A stretch of DNA of 64,000 nucleotides from positions 716,001 to 780,000 of the forward strand of contig JAFMOC010000268.1 in the NCBI GenBank assembly GCA_019802505.1, given 5' to 3'. Positions 43,583 to 53,715 of this stretch are shown piece by piece. Both the position numbers and the translations under genes were made by a program. The notes below the pieces were generated by a model, which saw only the letters and a program-made list of their open reading frames with translations, did not search any database and was not told the DNA's origin. The DNA is from Corydoras sp. C115 (taxonomy: Eukaryota > Chordata > Actinopteri > Siluriformes > Callichthyidae). Position 1 is the first letter of the stretch. The number at the start of each line of letters is the position of its first letter.

Positions 43583-44320
43583 AATCTCAGTGATGAGGCT
43601 TTATCGATTTCAGCACTGATTCAGATTTAAAACGTTAATGATCATTTAAATTAATCGATCCGCGCTGTGTTACTGATATAAATAACTTTGTTCGTTTAAT
43701 GAAAACAGAATAATAAAAGATTTAAAGTTATTTATTCAGCTTTGTTTACTGACCGCACGCGCAAACGACTCGACCGTCCCGCAAATGAATGAGAGTCAAA
43801 GAGTCGATCCAAAGAACCGACTCGTCTCAGAACGCCACATCACTGGAGCTTTGATTTTGTTTATCGGAATATCAGTAATCCGTACAGTTTGAAAGTGTGA
43901 AACGTCACGGCGGAGGCTGCTTACGTCACCGATGCTGCGTTTGAAGAGTTGGCGGTGTTAAAGGTGGAGGTGAGCGCACGTGAGCTGGAGCGGCGGCTCT
44001 TTGATCAACAATAGGAGTGTACGGGTTAGGGTACAGAGCCCGCTGTACGGATTACCGTTGCTCGATGTGAACGGATCGATAAACACACTGTTTATCGGGT
44101 TACTGTAATCCGTACACAAACACGCTGCAGCTGGATGGAAGTGGTCGGATTGCTGTGACTGTGCTGCATGCACATTAATTGAGGATTTAATGAATAATTA
44201 ACGGTTCAGATCAAAGTAAAGCGCGACCCCTTTAGCGGCCGTGACGTCACAGTGGCGCGAAGTGAAAATAAAAAGTAAGTTGTGGTTCTGACAGGTGGCT
44301 GAAGGTGAGGTGAGGACGTC
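43583..44320 (+). promoter_or_regulatory. Promoter and 5' UTR region of PRDM9-like copy 1
   Basis: The interval is moderately CpG-rich around 43750-43990. A 5' UTR intron is likely: 'ttctgacag' ends at 44294, just before the start exon, and the same acceptor sequence precedes the start exon of copy 2. A GAG|GTGAGC donor at 43969 is one possible upstream exon end. Promoter position is inference. Confidence 0.35.
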
Positions 44321-47312
44321 ATGGAGCAGAGGCTGAAGGCGGTGAGTTCTCCTGCTGCTGATGATGTCAGAGCTGCTGATGATGTCAGAGCTGCTGATGA
44401 TGTCAGAGCTGCTGATGATGTCAGAGCTGCTGATGGATGTGATGGGTTTGTTCTTCAGGAGGACGAGGTGGAGCCGCTGAAGAGGTCCGACCCTGAGGAT
44501 GACCTCTACAACAGTCTGAACATCATCTGCATCAAAGAGGAGGAGCCTGATGATGAGGAGTACCTCTGTAAGAGAACACAGTGTCCAGAACCCCCCGTGG
44601 TTCCTAGAACTGTTGATTCAGTGGTACTTTTTTCTCTGTCAGCATTGCAGGAACTAAGGGTGGCCATAGTTCTTGGAACTTTATTTTAATTTTTGTAGTT
44701 ACCAAACTCATGTGAGGGACCCAGAGATTCTTAGAGAACTTTGCAGATGGAACCATGAGGAGAGGGAACCCTGCTGATGTTTACACAGGTATCTGAAATT
44801 GTTCCTGTGGGGAACTGTATGGTACTTGATATTTGCACCTGAACCAATCACAGAACACCGTCACCACTGATGGTTCCTGTAGATGGAAAAAGAACCAGAA
44901 ATAAAACACCTTTAAAAAATAAATAAAAGAGTTCCAAGAACTATAATCACATCCCTCATGTAGACAACATGGTTCCTTGAAGTTCCCCCATTATGGTCAT
45001 CACCACATTGCACCCAGTGTAGTTCCTGTTTGTGGGATGAGTTCCTGATCTGTGTGGCAGGGTGGGACCTCAGACCCTGATCAGACCACAGGAACATCAT
45101 CTGAACAGGAGCTCCAGCTGGATCCTGATGTCAGAGCAGCGTCTGCACTCTTGGGTCTGAAGGGGGAACCAAACTGTAGAGTTCTGTGAGAACTAATTGC
45201 AATGATGTCAGCAGAACTCATTCCTCTGCTGCCTCCATCTCTGCAGACTGTGAGATCTGCAGGTCCTTCTTCTTCAACAAGTGTGAGGTTCACGGCCCCC
45301 CCCTCTTCATCTCCGATACCCCGGTTCCCATGGGGGTCGCCGAGCGGGCCAGGAGAACCCTTCCTGCCGGCCTCGAGGTTCTGGAGTCTGCTATTCCCGA
45401 TGCCGGTCTGGGGGTCTTCAATACGGGGGGGACGGTTCCGGTGGGGGCGCACTTCGGACCCTATCAGGGAGAACTGGTGGATCGAGAGGAAGCCATGAAC
45501 AGTTCCTACTCCTGGGTGGTGAGTTTGATGTTTGGGTTCTAACATCTGACAGATAACTGGATCAGAGATTTAGAACTGAAGGTTCTGGAACCTGAGAGAA
45601 CTATTAGAGCACTAACAGGAACCAACCTTCCTGTAGATCCACAGACTGGGACAATCTGAAGAGTTCATCGATGCAAAGAGGGAGAACGAGGCCAACTGGA
45701 TGAGGTGAGGAACCGAGAACTGAGAACTGCGTCCCAAAATCCTCTGGACTTTATCACTGACCCCCCCCCCCCTCAGGTATGTGAACTGTGCTCGTAATGA
45801 TGAGGAGCAGAACCTGGTGGCGTTTCAGTATCGAGGACAGATCCTGTACCGTTGCTGTCGGTCCATCCAACCGGGGCAGGAGCTGCTGGTGTGGTACGAC
45901 GACGCCTACGCCAAGGACCTCAGCCTCACCTTCGACATTCTGTGGAACCGGAAGTGCTCGTCTAGCAGTAAGTATCCTCTACAAACGGTACGGGGTTCAA
46001 GTCACAAGGTTCTTTTTGTGGAACCTCCTTTGGAGACCTGGTCCCTTTTTTAGTCCAGAAACATCTAGTGGGTGAAGTGGAACATCTGTCAGCCCTGTCC
46101 CACCCAGATGTGAATGTGTGTGTAATGCGGGAAGGACTGGCAGCAGGTCCTGGGTGGGGAACCCCCGAATCACGTTTGTCTGTTCTCCGGTCTTCAGACA
46201 GGAACCCCGCTCAGCTGCAGGTCTTCTCCTGCTCGTTGTGTCCTCTCTCCTGCACGGCTCAGATTTACCTTCACAAACACATCAAGAGGTGCCACCACGA
46301 GGAGTACTCGCGCCTCCTGAAGGCCGGAGAGATCCAGAACGGCAGTCTGATGCGGAACCGGGGCTCCGGGCCTCCACTCGACGGATGTGACGGCGTCGGG
46401 TTCGAGGGCCGGAAGCAGAAAGAAATCTACCCCTGCTCCCAGTGCACCAAGATCTTCACCCAGAAGAGTCACCTCCGCCGACACCAGAGCATCCACACCG
46501 GGGTCAAGCCCTACCAGTGTGCCCAGTGCGGCAAGAGCTACAGCGACCAGAGCCACCTGAAGGTCCACCAGTACACGCACACCGGGGAGAAGCCGTACCA
46601 GTGCTCCCAGTGCGGCAAGAGCTTCACCCAGCTCTACGTCCTGCGGCGCCACCAGCAGATCCACACGGGCGAGAAGCCGTACCTCTGCTCCCTCTGTGGG
46701 AAGAGCTTTCGGGACGAGGGGACCCTGACCATGCACCAGCGCATTCACACGGGGGAGAAGGTGCATCAGTGCGCCCACTGCGACAAGGGCTTCTCCCTGC
46801 TGAGTCACCTGGAGCGCCACCAGCGTATCCACACCGGGGAGAAGCCGTACCAGTGCCCGCAGTGCGGCAAGGGCTTCACTCAGATGAGCAACCTGAAGCT
46901 GCACCAGCGCGTCCACACAGGAGAGAAGGCCTATCAGTGCACCCACTGCGGCAAGAGCTTCTCCCTGCAGAACAACCTGACGCTCCACCAGCGCGTCCAC
47001 ACCGGAGAGAAGCCCTACCACTGCACCGTCTGCGGCAAGAAGTTCAGCGACCAGGGCAACCTCAAAAAACACCACCGCGTTCACACCGGCGAGAAGCCGT
47101 TCCAGTGTGCGCAGTGTGGGAGGAGCTTCTCCGAGAAGAAGACTCTCCAGAGACACCAGAGCGTCCACACGGGGGAGAAGCTGTACCAGTGCTCGCAGTG
47201 CGGGACGGGCTTCAACCGGCAGCATCATCTCCAGCTCCACCAGGTGTGTGTTCATCCCCAACCTTCTGAGGCTCAGTCTGAGCTGGAACGCCGTGAAGAT
47301 CCCACGGACTGA
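44321..47312 (+). CDS. prdm9: PRDM9-like (beta type) copy 1: SET plus 10-finger array
   Basis: Exons 44321-44341, 44459-44567, 45247-45518, 45637-45704, 45777-45967 and 46198-47312 join in phase to 591 residues. PRDM9 is a germline histone H3K4/K36 methyltransferase with DNA-binding zinc fingers. Only the KRAB/SSXRD-bearing form is known to place recombination hotspots. Here the KRAB and SSXRD are absent, and 44 residues with the acidic EEEPDDEEYLY precede the domain. Zinc knuckle ligands are C45, C48, C56 and H59. PR/SET spans about 60-205, and Y116, Y181 and Y197 sit at the positions of human Y276, Y341 and Y357 with no gap. A proximal finger is at 232-253, and ten tandem 28-residue C2H2 fingers start at about 298. 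The fingers are diverse, not near-identical. The C-terminus reads through 17 residues beyond the last finger (QPSEAQSELERREDPTD), unlike copy 2. Confidence 0.92.
44346..44440. repeat. 18-bp repeat in intron 1 of PRDM9-like copy 1
   Basis: Four to five copies of agctgctgatgatgtcag occur. The same motif is expanded to 1.6 kb in the matching intron of copy 2. Confidence 0.9.
44568..45246. other. Intron 2 of PRDM9-like copy 1
   Basis: It is several times longer than the corresponding intron of copy 2 (51105-51236). Only the last 34 bases are identical between copies. No feature is recognised inside. Confidence 0.7.
45213..45583 (+). repeat. 371-bp block identical to 51203-51573
   Basis: Base-by-base comparison shows no mismatch across 34 intronic bases, the whole 272-bp SET exon and 65 bases of the next intron. 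Identity ends sharply on both sides. See the matching block in copy 2. Confidence 0.95.
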
Positions 47313-48401
47313 AGACGCGCCGGCCGTCCCCACGACGCCGGAGGATACGGGAGGACGTCCCGCGCTTCAACCGTCCGTCCACACGGCTGAAGACGCTGAG
47401 ATCAAAGCCGTAAGACTCGGGAGCCTGCTGGTCCCCCTGCTGGCCTGCTCTGGTATTACAGCATTCAAACCTCTTCAGTTGGTCTGCAGATTTGAGAGCG
47501 GTCGTCCCGAGGTCAGAACCTTGATGAGACGTCTGTATCCTGATCCTCCTCACAGACGGCGTGCCATGAGGACCATACAGTGATGAGGGTACCCCTCCCC
47601 TCACCACCAGCACCATGGAGTCTGATCTGCAGGACCATCATGGACACTGTGCTCTGATTGAATTCTCAGTCTGAATGACCTCACAGTCACAGCACCCCTC
47701 CCCCCCACGGTCCGGTCCGGTCCATCGGCAATCAGAAGGACTGCAGACTGCGTCACATCCACGCTCTGCACTTCAAACAGCCAGCAGGGGTCACTGTTGG
47801 AACGATCAGATGAAGCATCAGACGGGAGATACGGATCCAGAGTTTAGATCTCAGTTCTACTCAACGTTACGACTCCGTTGGGGTCAGAACACAGGGTTGA
47901 TGCAGCGCCCCCTGGAGCAGTGAGGGTTAAGTTTTCTTGCTCAAGGTTTGAAACCACAACCTTCAGATTGAGAGCCCAACACACTCTCCACTGAGCTACC
48001 TCACCCTCACTGCATTACAGGGAGGGTTTGTGGAAGTTCCTGGTTCCCCCTCTGAAGTTCTTGTTGGTGTTATTGATTCAATGCTGACGCATCAGCTCTT
48101 ACACTACAGACTCCGCCCCCTCACTGCATCGGGACTCAGATATGGGTTCTGTTGAGTTCTGTTACTGTACGTGATCATTAATGACTTCTGTAAACGAATT
48201 AATAATGAAACAATAATGAATGAATGAAATCACAGAGTTCTACTGGAACCCTGCCTCCTCACTCGAGAGCCTTAACTCCAGAGCTTCTAACGTTCTGCAG
48301 AGTTCCTCTGTTTCTGGGTCTGTTTATGATCAGACTGATTGATCGTTATTGATTAATTGTGACACTAGTTGTAGGAGGCGTGCCTGTGCAGGTGGAATAA
48401 A
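47313..48401 (+). other. 3' region of PRDM9-like copy 1
   Basis: Non-coding downstream sequence. AATAAA at 48396-48401 is a candidate poly(A) signal. A reverse-strand SINE is embedded at 47892-48010. Confidence 0.4.
47892..48010 (-). mobile_element. tRNA-derived SINE, reverse orientation, partial
   Basis: The reverse complement of the family at 12358 is visible as 'cagcgccccctggagcagtg', 'accttcagattgagagccca' and 'ccactgagctacc'. The L2-type tail is missing. Confidence 0.75.
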
Positions 48402-49293
48402 CAGGGTTGGATTCAGACTCTTTGATCTTTTGTTTAATTGATGTTTATAATAAACGTTTTAATTGAAGTCGTTCTGTTTCTCCTCTCTCTCTCTCTTTGA
48501 TCTTTAGTTTCAGTCAAATATCTGATTTAAATGGACGTCCTGTTCTGAGTTCAGTTCTGAATCATCAAATGTGTGTGTGTGACAGTGTGTGTGTGTGTGT
48601 GTGTGTGTGTGAGAGTGTGTGTGTGTGAGTGTGTGTGTTTAAAAAGTTTCAGTTTATTACACTCCAATGTTCAGAAAACGTGCGAATTTAAATCAAAGCA
48701 CGTTCCACCTTCATTAGATCGATCATCACCATCAGCGATCAGAGGACAGGAGTTTGGTATGTTCTCAGAGTGCGCTCCGGGCCGGTGGGGGCGGTAGTGA
48801 GCGGCGGGGTGCTCGGTCTGAATCAGAAGAAGCGGCTTCGCTCTGATCTCCAGCTTCATTAAAAACATCTGCAGACTGAGATCTGAAGAGAAGAAAGTGA
48901 AGCTGCAACAAAGTTTCCCTTCCGTCTGCGTTCAGGTGAGTCTGCGCTCCTCTGATCTGCGCCTGCGCACGCCTGCTCATCCTCATCCTCAGAACACTGA
49001 GGCTCTGCAGCTTTATCATCAGTTAAGAAGCACATGGAGAGGCGCTCCACCTGTTTGATGTTGGTGGAGGTGAATTAGACTTTAGGTTGATGTTAATTCT
49101 TTATTGTAATGTTTATTGTGAGAGCAACGCGGCTCCTCACCAGCAGGGTGCAGTGTAAACGGACTGGTTTGGACCGGTTCTATCTCTGTTCTGTACTGTG
49201 TTTGTAAGGTGACTGCAGTTTGGTGACTGCAGTTCTGACAGGTGGAGGACTGAAGGTGTGCTGAGGGTGGAGGAGGTGCTTCTGAGGAACATC
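48402..49293 (+). promoter_or_regulatory. Promoter and 5' UTR region of PRDM9-like copy 2
   Basis: After an interrupted (GT)n tract (48572-48638), the segment 48740-48935 is GC-rich and ends in a strong donor TTCAG|GTGAGT at 48935, suggesting a non-coding first exon. The next acceptor 'ttctgacag' ends at 49241, followed by 52 UTR bases and the ATG at 49294. This 5' arrangement parallels copy 1. Confidence 0.45.
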
Positions 49294-52200
49294 ATGGAGC
49301 AGAGGCAGAAGGCGGTGAGTGTTCTCCACCTGCTGATGTCAGAATGATGAGGGCTGATGATGATGTCAGAATGATGTGAGCTGATGATGATGTCAGACTG
49401 ATGTGAGAGCTGCTGATGATGTCAGAATGATGTGAGCTGATGATGATGTCAGAATGATGTGAGAACTGCTGATGATGTCAGAATGATGTGAGCTGATGAT
49501 GATGATGTCAGAATGATGTGAGAGCTGCTGATGATGTCAGACTGATGTGAGAGCTGCTGATGATGTCAGAATGATGTGAGAGCTGATGATGATGTCAGAA
49601 TGATGTGAGAACTGCTGATGATGTCAGAATGATGTGAGAGCTGCTGATGATGTCAGAATGATGTGAGCTGATGATGATGATGTCAGAATGATGTGAGCTG
49701 ATGATGATGATGTCAGAATGATGTGAGAGCTGCTGATGTGATGATGAGAGTCAGAATGTCAGAATGATGTGAGCTGATGATGATGTCAGACTGATGTCAG
49801 ATGATGTGAATGTGAGGGCTGATGATGATGATGTGAGAGCTGCTGATGATGTGATGATGTGAGCTGATGATGATGTCAGAATGATGTGAGAGCTGCTGAT
49901 GATGTCAGAATGATGTGAGAGCTGCTGATGATGTCAGACTGATGTGAGAGCTGATGATGATGTCAGAATGATGTGAGCTGATGATGATGTCAGACTGATG
50001 TGAGAGCTGCTGATGATGTCAGAATGATGTGAGAGCTGCTGATGATGTCAGAATGATGTGAGAGCTGCTGATGATGTCAGAATGATGTGAGAGCTGATGA
50101 TGATGTCAGACTGATGTGAGAGCTGCTGATGATGTCAGAATGATGTGAGAGCTGCTGATGATGTCAGAATGATGTGAGAGCTGCTGATGATGTCAGAATG
50201 ATGTGAGAGCTGATGATGATGTGATGTGAGAGCTGCTGATGATGTCAGAATGATGTGAGAGCTGATGATGATGTCAGAATGATGTGAGATGATGATGTCA
50301 GAATGATGTGAGAGCTGATGATGATGTCAGAATGATGTGAGAGCTGATGATGATGTCAGACTGATGAGCTGTGATGATGTCAGATGATGTGAGCTGATGA
50401 TGATGATGTGAGGGCTGATGATGATGTCAGACTGATGTGAGAGCTGATGATGATGTCAGAATGATGTGAGCTGATGATGATGTCAGACTGATGTGAGAGC
50501 TGCTGATGATGTCAGACTGATGAGGGCTGATGATGATGTCAGAATGGAGAGCTGATGTGATGATGTCAGAATGATGTGACAGATGTGCTGAGCTGCTGAT
50601 GATGTCAGAATGATGTGAGAGCTGATGATGATGTCAGAATGATGTGAGAGCTGATGATGATGTCAGAATGATGTGAGAGCTGATGATGATGTCAGAATGA
50701 TGTGAGGGCTGATGATGATGTCAGAATGATGTGACAGCTGCTGATGATGTCAGAATGATGTGAGGGCTGATGATGATGTCAGAATGATGTGAGAGCTGAT
50801 GATGATGTCAGAATGATGTGAGAGCTGATGATGATGTCAGAATGATGTGAGGGCTGATGATGATGTCAGACTGATGTGAGAGCTGATGATGATGTCAGAA
50901 TGATGTGAGGGCTGATGATGATGTCAGAATGATGTGAGAGCTGATGATGATGTCAGAATGATGTGAGAGCTGATGATGATGGGTTTGTTCTTCAGGAGGA
51001 CGAGGTGGAGCAGCTGAGCAGCTCCGACTCTGAAGATCAGCTGGACCCCAGTCTGAACATCATCTGCATCAAAGAGGAGGAGCCTGATGATGAGGAGTAC
51101 CTCTGTAAGAGAACATCATCGGACACAGAACTGATCTGCACGTCACACTCTCTGCTCTGTTCCCTACATAGGGCCTTAAATAAATCCCTGCACCCTACTT
51201 AGAGAACTCATTCCTCTGCTGCCTCCATCTCTGCAGACTGTGAGATCTGCAGGTCCTTCTTCTTCAACAAGTGTGAGGTTCACGGCCCCCCCCTCTTCAT
51301 CTCCGATACCCCGGTTCCCATGGGGGTCGCCGAGCGGGCCAGGAGAACCCTTCCTGCCGGCCTCGAGGTTCTGGAGTCTGCTATTCCCGATGCCGGTCTG
51401 GGGGTCTTCAATACGGGGGGGACGGTTCCGGTGGGGGCGCACTTCGGACCCTATCAGGGAGAACTGGTGGATCGAGAGGAAGCCATGAACAGTTCCTACT
51501 CCTGGGTGGTGAGTTTGATGTTTGGGTTCTAACATCTGACAGATAACTGGATCAGAGATTTAGAACTGAAGGTCAGAACCCTGAGGAGCAGATCTGTGTT
51601 ATGGTGTAACGTTGCAGATCCAGAGACTGGGACAGACTGAAGAGTACATCGATGCTCAGAGGGAACCGGGTTCTAACTGGATGAGGTTAGAGAACACGTT
51701 CAGCTGCTTCGGATCTGCAGGTTATGATAAATGTAATGATCTCAGGTCAGTTTGAGTTTTTTCTGAATGCAGTGGTCCTCAGTGGAACCTCAGAACTGTT
51801 CTCCTCTGTTCCTTAAAGTGCTGAGCAGAACAAACTGATCCGGTTCTCAGGGAGGACCGAGGTTCAACAGCCAATCATGGACATCTATAAGCTCCTGTGT
51901 GCCGGGGGGGGGGGGTTGGGTTGGTTGTTCCCGTGTGCATTAGAACCTGATGGAGATCTAACTTCATTCAAATCCAGGAAGTTAAAAAAGTCTGAAGTTC
52001 TGTGTGTGATGTGTTCCTGCCCCCCCCCCCACCCCCCCCTCAGGTATGTGAACTGTGCTCGTAATGATGAGGAGCAGAACCTGGTGGCGTTTCAGTATCG
52101 AGGACAGATCCTGTACCGTTGCTGTCGGTCCATCCAGCCGGGGCAGGAGCTGCTGGTGTGGTACGACGACGCCTACGCCAAGGACCTCAGCGTCACCTTC

Positions 52201-53526
52201 GACTATCTGTGGAACCGGAAGTGCTCGTCCAGCGGTAACAGCTCCCCCTGTGTTCTGTGTTTATCTGCTCATGTGATCTGTGATGCTGCCTGAAGAACAG
52301 TGTGGTTGAGGTTTTGGGTTCCTCCGGTTATCGGTTCTGCTGTGGGGTCATAATGTTCTGGATAATGTTGATGGTCAGCAGAAGGTGGTCCTGCAGATCA
52401 CTCTCTCCAGATGTTCCGGATGTTCTCCTCAGAGGAGCCACAGGCTGAAGGTAGATGTTTGAGCTGTGGGAATAAACATGTCCTTCAGATGGAACTGTAG
52501 ACCACAGAGTTTGGTATGTTCCATGTGGAGCTGTGATAATAACCCCATGATGTCATGTCTGCCTGCTGCTTTCTGATTGGCTGACTGAGTGGTGGTGTGA
52601 ATGCGGCGTGGCGGTGGGATCAGCAGGTTGTGTTTGTGTGTTCAGAGGTGGGCGGAGCTCCGTTGGTGGTCTTCTCCTGCACGCTGTGTCCGGTTTCCTA
52701 CACGGCCAAAATCTATCTTCACAGACACGTGAAGCGATGTCACAGCGAGGAGTACGTCCGTCTGATGAAGGCAGAATACCAATCTGAAAACATGAAGGCG
52801 GCCAGGAGCTCGGGCCCCGACGCCGCGGGTCCTGACCCCGCCCCCCGGCACAAGCCCAGAGAGTTCCCCTGTTTGGAATGTGGCAAGATGTTCACGCAGC
52901 AGTACGCGCTGAGGCGCCACCAGCAGATCCACACCGGGGAGAACCCGTACCGCTGCGAGTACTGCGGCAAGACGTTCCGAGACCAGGGGAACATGAAGAC
53001 CCACGAGCGCATTCACACGGGCGAGAAACCGTTCCGCTGCTCCGACTGCGACAAGGCCTTCGCCCTGCAGAGCCACCTGCTGCGGCACCGGCGCGTCCAC
53101 ACGGGCCAGCGGCCGTACCACTGCTCCTACTGCGGCAAGAGCTTCACCCAGCACAGCAACCTCACCCTGCACCAGCGGGTCCACACCGGAGAGCGGCCCT
53201 ACTACTGCCCACAGTGCGGCAAGAGCTTCAGCGACCAGGGCAACCTGAAGAAACACCTGCACGTTCACACCGGCCAAAAACCCCACCAGTGCCCCCAGTG
53301 CGGCAAGAGCTTCGGCAAGAAAGGGAGCCTCCAGAGGCACCTGCGCGTCCACACGGGGGAGAAGCCCTTCCAGTGCCCGCAGTGCGGCAACAGCTTCACC
53401 GAGAAAGGGAGCCTCCGGCGCCACCAGCGCATTCACACCGGCGAGAAGCCCTACCACTGCCTGCACTGCGGCATGAGCTTCAGTCGACCACATCAACTCA
53501 AACTGCACCAGTGCCTCCACACCTGA
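49294..53526 (+). CDS. prdm9: PRDM9-like (beta type) copy 2: SET plus 8-finger array
   Basis: Exons 49294-49314, 50996-51104, 51237-51508, 51618-51685, 52044-52234 and 52646-53526 have the same phases as copy 1, and the five 5' exons have the same lengths. The protein is 513 residues. The zinc knuckle, PR/SET and the three catalytic-type tyrosines are kept. The third SET exon is identical to copy 1, the fifth differs at six of 191 bases, while the fourth (IQRLGQTEEYIDAQREPGSN) and second are clearly diverged. A proximal finger (CTLCPVSYTAKIYLHRHVKRCH) precedes eight tandem C2H2 fingers, which align to fingers of copy 1 by recognition residues with one loss and one gain. A stop falls right after the last finger. 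KRAB and SSXRD are absent here too. An in-frame ATG at 52597 lies in the intron and is not a start. Confidence 0.92.
49325..50985. repeat. About 1.66-kb minisatellite filling intron 1 of PRDM9-like copy 2
   Basis: Units of roughly 27-30 bp combine 'gctgatgatgatgtcagaat' or 'gctgctgatgatgtcagaat' with 'gatgtgaga'. The array runs from about ten bases after the exon 1 donor to about ten bases before the 'gtttgttcttcag' acceptor of exon 2, so the intron is essentially all repeat. Confidence 0.95.
51203..51573 (+). repeat. 371-bp block identical to 45213-45583
   Basis: This is the copy 2 partner of the identical SET-exon block, at a constant offset of 5990 bases. Confidence 0.95.
51686..52043. 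other. Intron 4 of PRDM9-like copy 2
   Basis: It is much longer than the matching 72-bp intron of copy 1. It carries a poly-G run near 51906 and a C-rich stretch just before the acceptor. No coding feature. Confidence 0.7.
52235..52645. other. Intron 5 of PRDM9-like copy 2
   Basis: It contains 'ggggtcataatgttctgg' at about 52345-52362, which resembles the end of some fish Tc1-derived short elements, but the match is too short to annotate as a mobile element. Nothing else is seen. Confidence 0.4.
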
Positions 53527-53709
53527 CCGTCTGCACCACCGCGCCGTGTGCAGGTGGAGCTCAGCGTTGGAGGTGCGCGGTGGGCTCAGCTTCAGGCATC
53601 ACACTTTATTTAGAACAGCAGTGTGCATCCGGATGGAGGGACCCTCTCCCAGGCTGCGGGGGTTCCCACCTCACACTCCACTTTCCTCCACCTTCTGAAA
53701 GCATGCTGA

Positions 53710-53715
53710 AATAAA
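53710..53715 (+). promoter_or_regulatory. Candidate poly(A) signal of PRDM9-like copy 2
   Basis: AATAAA lies 184 bases after the stop codon. Confidence 0.5.

Noticed and set aside
46194..47333. 379-codon minus-strand ORF opposite the PRDM9-like fingers (and its counterpart at 52642-53520)
   Set aside because: Antisense shadow of the repeated zinc-finger coding frame. The real frame has conserved C2H2 spacing.
52597..52645. ATG at 52597 as the start of a short zinc-finger-only gene
   Set aside because: It lies in the intron just upstream of the acceptor at 52645. The upstream SET exons splice in phase to this exon exactly as in copy 1.
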